Below are positions 8,213 to 12,054 of a stretch of 12,054 nt of DNA, piece after piece. The stretch spans positions 1-12,054 of the forward strand of contig DBCB01000271.1 of NCBI GenBank assembly GCA_002303765.1, written 5' to 3'. Origin of the DNA: Planctomycetaceae bacterium UBA969. GTDB lineage: Bacteria; Planctomycetota; Planctomycetia; Gemmatales; Gemmataceae. A program made the position numbers and the translations under genes. The notes beneath the pieces are model-generated. The model was not told the DNA's origin, did not search any database, and saw only the letters and a list, made by a program, of their open reading frames with translations. Positions within the stretch are counted from its first letter, which is position 1. Every line of letters starts with the position of its first letter.

Positions 8213-8243
8213 GAAAATCTAACTCGAAATATCCCTAGAAACG

Positions 8244-8279
8244 AAAAAGGAGCGCCAGAGAATATCTGACGCCCCTTTT
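8244..8279 (-). terminator. Intrinsic terminator after the Gfo/Idh/MocA gene
   Basis: Read on the minus strand, a 15-base arm (8279-8265, AAAAGGGGCGTCAGA) and its partner (8259-8245, TCTGGCGCTCCTTTT) close on a five-base loop (8264-8260), and the 3' arm runs into a T tract ending at 8244. The only two non-Watson-Crick positions are G-U wobbles in the minus-strand RNA and would be A-C mismatches in plus-strand RNA. The hairpin is therefore directional and serves the gene ending at 8303. Confidence 0.85.
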
Positions 8280-8302
8280 AAAAAAGATTATCACTTCAAG
8301 GT

Positions 8303-9775
8303 TTACACTCTAGGCAGTTCGAATCCCTTGCGGTATTCCCGTGTGAACAACTTATTCGCTGCCTCATTGGTGGAAAGTTCTGTCTTCGGATCGATCGTCA
8401 GTTCTTCACCCATGTAAAACTTGGTGGCGTCGAAGTCCACATTGTGCTCTTTAAGGCCAGCTTCAAAGCTAACCAAGGTTTCAGCAACATGCTTGTTTTC
8501 AGCAAACTTGCTAGGCTTGGTTCCCAAAGGAACAACCTTGCCCAATCGATAGGAAACATTTCCAAGATGCGCCAAAGCGCTGGAAAGATGCCCCTGCTCG
8601 ATGTCGAGATGCAAATCCTTATAGTCACGGCTCTTGATCGCCTTGACGAAATTTGCGAAGTGGGCCTGATATTCACCACCACTCCATTTGCCAAGCTGAT
8701 TACCCTTGTAATCAAACGCAACGCCTGAAGTGTAGTTAGGGCCAACGGCATAGCCATCAGTACCAAACCAAATATTGCAAGCGCCAGTAAATGGCCCGCC
8801 CTTTAAACCAAAAGTTACAGGAGTCTTGATGGGCAAGCCCCGAACATCAGAGATTAATTGGGCGCCATCGTCCCACTGAAAAATACTAATCTGACTGTTG
8901 GCAACATCGCCATTATCCTTGTAACCAAGCCTGCCACCCAAACTGATCACACGCTTAGGAAGTTCATTCTTGCCCAAGGCCCATCTTGCCTTATCAAGTT
9001 CATGAGGATTTTGATTTCCGAGGTCGCCATTGCCTGTTTCGAATACCCAATGCCAATCGTAGTGCAATCTTTTTCTAATAGGAACAACCTTAGGTGCAGG
9101 GCCACACCAAAGATCAAAGTCCAAACCTTCAGGAATTGGGGCGGGGGTGTCTACCAAGCCAATGCTATCGCGTTTACGATAACAGATAGCTCGGGCTTCA
9201 GTGACTTTTCCGATTTTACCACTTTGAATAAATTCAAGCGTCTGCCTCATGCCAGTCATACTGCGGCTTTGCACGCCCATCTGACACATTCGGTTTAACT
9301 TGCGAGCCCACTGGGTCATCACCCGACCTTCAAGCACATTATGGCTGCAGGGTTTTTCGACATAGACATCCTTGCCCGACTGCATGGCCCAAATAGCCAT
9401 CACTGCGTGCCAGTGATTGGGGGTTGCGATGGAAACAGCATCGATGTTTTTATCTTCGCAAAGCTTGCGAACATCCTGGAAGAATTTAGGTTGGTGTTTG
9501 AGTGACTTGAACTTGTTCATGTTTTTTTGGTAGGCAGCAGGGTCAACATCACAAACGCCGACAAGGTCGACATCCGGGTTTTTAAGCCATTCGCCAAGAT
9601 GGCTACCGCCCTGGCCGTTAACACCTATGACTGCAACGCGCAGCTTTTCGTTGGCCCCAACTTTGCGTTCGGTTTTGGTGTCTGCTGCTTCGGAAGTTTG
9701 CGGAACCCCTGCTGCTAAGGCTGCGGAAGCTGCGATTATGGATTGTTCAACAAAACCCCTGCGTGTAATTCTCAT
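8303..9775 (-). CDS. Gfo/Idh/MocA family oxidoreductase with Tat signal
   Basis: A 490-residue NAD(P)-dependent oxidoreductase, probably acting on a sugar, inositol or derivative outside the cytoplasm. The N-terminus has a twin-arginine signal (TRRGFV, arginines 5-6) with an alanine-rich stretch at 15-22 and likely cleavage near 29-31. The Rossmann nucleotide-binding loop is at 47-60 (GVNGQGG from 51), ATPNHWH at 117-123, and the family EKP motif with its conserved Lys141 at 140-142. GNGDLGNQNPHELDKARW (249-266) is typical of planctomycete members with the long bacterial-type C-terminal domain. Known: Zymomonas glucose-fructose oxidoreductase of this superfamily is exported by Tat with its cofactor bound, so the signal and cofactor use are compatible. 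AAGGGG at 9785-9790 lies nine bases before the ATG. The gene follows the amidohydrolase by 84 bp and is the last of its block, ending at the terminator at 8244-8279. The substrate cannot be read from the sequence. Confidence 0.93.
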   Translation of the reverse strand: MRITRRGFVEQSIIAASAALAAGVPQTSEAADTKTERKVGANEKLRVAVIGVNGQGGSHLGEWLKNPDVDLVGVCDVDPAAYQKNMNKFKSLKHQPKFFQDVRKLCEDKNIDAVSIATPNHWHAVMAIWAMQSGKDVYVEKPCSHNVLEGRVMTQWARKLNRMCQMGVQSRSMTGMRQTLEFIQSGKIGKVTEARAICYRKRDSIGLVDTPAPIPEGLDFDLWCGPAPKVVPIRKRLHYDWHWVFETGNGDLGNQNPHELDKARWALGKNELPKRVISLGGRLGYKDNGDVANSQISIFQWDDGAQLISDVRGLPIKTPVTFGLKGGPFTGACNIWFGTDGYAVGPNYTSGVAFDYKGNQLGKWSGGEYQAHFANFVKAIKSRDYKDLHLDIEQGHLSSALAHLGNVSYRLGKVVPLGTKPSKFAENKHVAETLVSFEAGLKEHNVDFDATKFYMGEELTIDPKTELSTNEAANKLFTREYRKGFELPRV

Positions 9776-9859
9776 CAGTTGAATCCCCTTAAATAATGAA
9801 AGAGCCTACGATAATTCTACAATATCTAATCTTTGGAAATATTCACGAAAATAAATTAA

Positions 9860-10786
9860 TCAGCCCTCAAATTGAAACAACCTCTGGGCATTGCCTCCCA
9901 TGATCATCGATTGTTCTAGGGGAGAAAGTGCTGCAAGATACGATCTGGTTTTCTCCCAATATGCACGATACGATTGCGCATCGGATTTGTCATCAAAGCC
10001 CCCGCCATAGATCAAACGCATGGGCGTGAATCGATTCACCAAATCCTTAATGACTATCCCTGCATCCCGCTCAGGAAACATTTTAGGGTCAGGTAAAGAA
10101 GAAGCTTTCATGATGGTGTTTTCGAACTTGGCCCATCCAAGCACACGCTTGTTTTCTTCAATGGAACCATCAAAGGGCCTGCCCATATGATCGATGATCA
10201 CCTTGGTTTTTGAAAACTCTTTGATCAAGGGTTCGAAGCCTGCAGCATAGCGTGGTTCGAAATGCAATTGGATGTTCAAGCCAAGTTCCGAGGCTGCCTT
10301 CCATAAGATTCGTAGTTCTGGTTTTTCAAACGGTGGAAGTTTTTCTTTGTTGTAAGCATGAAAGCGAAGAGCAACAATCTTTCCTGGGTTGCGCTTGACC
10401 AATTCGCCCATAAGCCGGACTGAGTCGCCCTTATTTGCGAAGAAAAGGCATGTTCCTTTCAATTGTTTTTTGCCCACAGACAAACAGTATTCAAGGTATC
10501 GATGGTCATCCTGATAAGGTTCGGGATGAACAACAACTGCAAAATCAACACCGGCCTTCTTGATCTGCGCCAACAAAATCTGTGGCGAAGTAATCGCATC
10601 AGGTTGGTAGGGGCCATCGCTATGGTAGGGAAAGTCTTTGTTTTTATTGCCTGCAAAACAGTGGACATGAGTATCGATAATCAGAGATTGTTTCTGCGTT
10701 GCATTCGCCTGAGATTGCGAACAACCAATCGCCACCACCGAAGTGATGACAGCCTTTGCAAAGTTTCGGCGGGTAAGATGGTTCAA
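9860..10786 (-). CDS. Amidohydrolase (Amidohydro_2/COG3618-like) with Tat signal, TTG start
   Basis: A 308-residue TIM-barrel hydrolase related to the Amidohydro_2/COG3618 group, which includes sugar lactonases and dicarboxylate-lactone hydrolases. The start is TTG (10786-10784): AGAAGGG at 10793-10799 sits six bases upstream, and starting there includes a twin-arginine motif (LTRRNF, arginines 6-7). The following IGC at 20-22 could be a weak lipobox, so it may be a lipoprotein. HVH (H40, H42) at the first strand, H175 (QLHFEP) and H200 (IIDHMG) are probable active-site ligands; the C-terminal GGNAQRLF (297-304) is a family hallmark. The usual GSD/GTD motif before the end is replaced by YGGGFD (260-265), so the canonical Asp position appears to be Gly263. 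The stop of the ceramidase-like gene lies 34 bp upstream, indicating co-transcription. The substrate is unknown; lactonase activity is inferred. Confidence 0.88.
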   Translation of the reverse strand: MNHLTRRNFAKAVITSVVAIGCSQSQANATQKQSLIIDTHVHCFAGNKNKDFPYHSDGPYQPDAITSPQILLAQIKKAGVDFAVVVHPEPYQDDHRYLEYCLSVGKKQLKGTCLFFANKGDSVRLMGELVKRNPGKIVALRFHAYNKEKLPPFEKPELRILWKAASELGLNIQLHFEPRYAAGFEPLIKEFSKTKVIIDHMGRPFDGSIEENKRVLGWAKFENTIMKASSLPDPKMFPERDAGIVIKDLVNRFTPMRLIYGGGFDDKSDAQSYRAYWEKTRSYLAALSPLEQSMIMGGNAQRLFQFEG

Positions 10787-10792
10787 AACAAA

Positions 10793-10799
10793 CCCTTCT
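10793..10799 (-). promoter_or_regulatory. Ribosome binding site fixing the TTG start of the amidohydrolase
   Basis: The minus strand reads AGAAGGG six bases before TTG at 10786. No ATG or GTG occurs in frame close by, and the next in-frame Met lies well inside the barrel after the Tat signal and HxH motif. This site is therefore what decides the start. Confidence 0.6.
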
Positions 10800-10820
10800 A
10801 TGATTAGGATAAAAAGCGTG

Positions 10821-12054
10821 TTACTTATTCACAGCGTCAACGAGCCTTTTGATTTTCCCTGCGATCAATTCTTCGTTATCTGCAGCCCAGCGCAATGCTG
10901 GACGGCCATATTCAAAAAGATTGGGGCCGCCTTCATAACCACCTTCTGCCCATACTCTTCGTGATGGAATATAAGCGATCATGTCATCCACATAGCCACA
11001 AACCCAAGTGCTTTTTCCGAACTCTGCTTTAAACCGAAGTGCGTAATCAACCACGGTCTCCGCACCCATGCCAATCATCAGCATTTCGTTTCCCAACTTC
11101 CACGCATGAAGAGGATAGGGGTACGAAGATTCAAACTTTTCCCCCGCATCCATCTTTTTAATCATCCGCTCGGCCCAACGCTTACGCACAGCATTGGTAT
11201 CTTTGAGCGCAGCTTCAAGCTCGGAACGGGTGATTGTTTTTTCATACGGAAGGGGCATGAGTTCAAAAGAAGTTTTCAAGCCAGGCTGAACGTTTTTAAG
11301 AGGTTTCATAAGAGCCTCTTCCACGCCATCAGCTAGCATTTTCCCATACTTTTCGCAAAGTTCCACCTTCCTGCGGGGAAGAGGATTTTGATCGCCCCCA
11401 CAAGTATTGACAAACATCGCAAGTGCGCCCGGATGATTCTTTTCGATTAGGATCTGCGCAAACCCTGGGTAGTCGCCACACCATTTGGTGAAGCTTAGCG
11501 TGGTCGGGTGACATGCGTATCCAAAAAGTATGGCGATGATCTTTTTATCGCTCCCTGAAACTGTCAAGACAGGCACGGTATGATCAACGGGGCCCTTAAG
11601 TGCTTCGCCCTTGGCAATGATATTGGGAACTTCGGCTTCTTTATTGTTGCGCCTATTGACTGCAAAAGTTGCCCGGCCTTCGCCCATGTTTAATGTTGCA
11701 GGTGCAAGGTTGGCGATGGATTCACCAATCATCGAAACCATCTTTAACACCATCTGATCTGTGTATTCATCAACCAACTTAACTTGTTCAGCTTCAATGG
11801 GATAGTAATCCACAAGATCAAGACCCAGGCGCGGACCGCAATGGTTGTGCGAAAAAGTGATCATCACCTGATGGCGTTCAAGGTTGTGTTTTTTCTTAAG
11901 CAGAACAAACACGGCATCGCTCATTTCCTTGGGTACGCCCTGAAAATCACTGGTGACAAGTATCGCCCGTTTACCATCGGGGGCTTCGAGTGCCAGAGAT
12001 TTCATCCAGATGTCATGCAGCTTTCCATCAGGCGCGCGCTTCGAACCATACCCC
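10821..12054 (-). CDS. Neutral/alkaline ceramidase-like protein, 5' end outside the window
   Basis: The frame is open through the right edge: the 16 codons before the Met at 12005 (GYGSKRAPDGKLHDIW) continue the family pattern, so that Met is internal and the true start is beyond 12054. Numbered from that Met, the visible 394 residues hold the ceramidase-type metal site: FSHNHCGPR (H53, H55), YACHPTTL (H166), GAET (E316) and AYIPSRR (Y345). The neutral ceramidases use two His, a Glu and a Tyr as zinc ligands. The segment that carries the catalytic Ser in true ceramidases (GDxSP) reads GDQNP at 204-208, with Asn207 in the Ser place. The protein also ends soon after the metal domain (EGGYEGG at 354-360), lacking the C-terminal domain of classical ceramidases. 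It may therefore hydrolyse something else, or not by that mechanism. It is the most upstream gene visible in the right-hand operon. Confidence 0.85.
   Translation of the reverse strand, partial: GYGSKRAPDGKLHDIWMKSLALEAPDGKRAILVTSDFQGVPKEMSDAVFVLLKKKHNLERHQVMITFSHNHCGPRLGLDLVDYYPIEAEQVKLVDEYTDQMVLKMVSMIGESIANLAPATLNMGEGRATFAVNRRNNKEAEVPNIIAKGEALKGPVDHTVPVLTVSGSDKKIIAILFGYACHPTTLSFTKWCGDYPGFAQILIEKNHPGALAMFVNTCGGDQNPLPRRKVELCEKYGKMLADGVEEALMKPLKNVQPGLKTSFELMPLPYEKTITRSELEAALKDTNAVRKRWAERMIKKMDAGEKFESSYPYPLHAWKLGNEMLMIGMGAETVVDYALRFKAEFGKSTWVCGYVDDMIAYIPSRRVWAEGGYEGGPNLFEYGRPALRWAADNEELIAGKIKRLVDAVNK

Noticed and set aside
8858..9298. 146-codon open frame on the plus strand antisense to the oxidoreductase
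   Set aside because: It lies wholly inside a well-supported gene, has no recognisable motif, and no ribosome binding site or promoter of its own stands out.
9776..9859. Possible second promoter before the oxidoreductase (TAGAAT on the minus strand)
   Set aside because: The interval is AT-rich and no acceptable -35 sits at 16-18 bases; read-through from the amidohydrolase is the simpler explanation.
12003..12005. ATG as the start of the ceramidase-like gene
   Set aside because: The upstream codons to the window edge stay open and continue the family's conserved N-terminal pattern (GYGSK...GKLHDIW), and no ribosome binding site precedes this ATG.

Overview
All seven genes in this window lie on the minus strand; no tRNA, rRNA, transposase, integrase or CRISPR array was seen. 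The gene families suggest a member of the Planctomycetota: a PSCyt/PSD-type cytochrome (DUF1587/1592/1588/1585), a DUF1501 protein, a Tat-exported Gfo/Idh/MocA oxidoreductase and a neutral-ceramidase-like protein. Base composition looks AT-richer than usual for Gemmata or Pirellula relatives, so an AT-richer planctomycete lineage is plausible. The assignment is an inference from gene content, not from a phylogenetic marker.

In transcription order, from the right edge leftwards, there are three blocks. Block 1 (12054-8303) is a run of a ceramidase-like protein (5' end outside the window), a Tat-signal amidohydrolase that starts with TTG, and a Tat-signal Gfo/Idh/MocA oxidoreductase. It ends in a clear intrinsic terminator at 8244-8279. 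Block 2 (8147-4123) holds two cytoplasmic proteins: a 1039-residue PLD-nuclease/SF2-helicase/DUF3427 fusion and a prolyl-4-hydroxylase-like 2-oxoglutarate dioxygenase. Block 3 (4021 to the left edge) has a promoter candidate at 4069-4098 overlapped by 11-bp direct repeats, followed by DUF1501, a di-haem DUF1592-type cytochrome, and the first seven codons of a further gene, probably DUF1552.

Blocks 1 and 3 look like export-oriented catabolic modules, since most products carry twin-arginine or Sec signals. In block 1 a sugar-type dehydrogenase sits beside a lactonase-type amidohydrolase, which would make sense as oxidation followed by lactone hydrolysis. Block 3 belongs to the planctomycete-expanded cytochrome/DUF1501/DUF1552 set, whose substrates are unknown. 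The helicase fusion is the odd one out: it has a nucleic-acid-processing, defence-like architecture between two exported metabolic modules. It is the best candidate here for an uncharacterised system, although only the single fusion gene and the adjacent dioxygenase are present.
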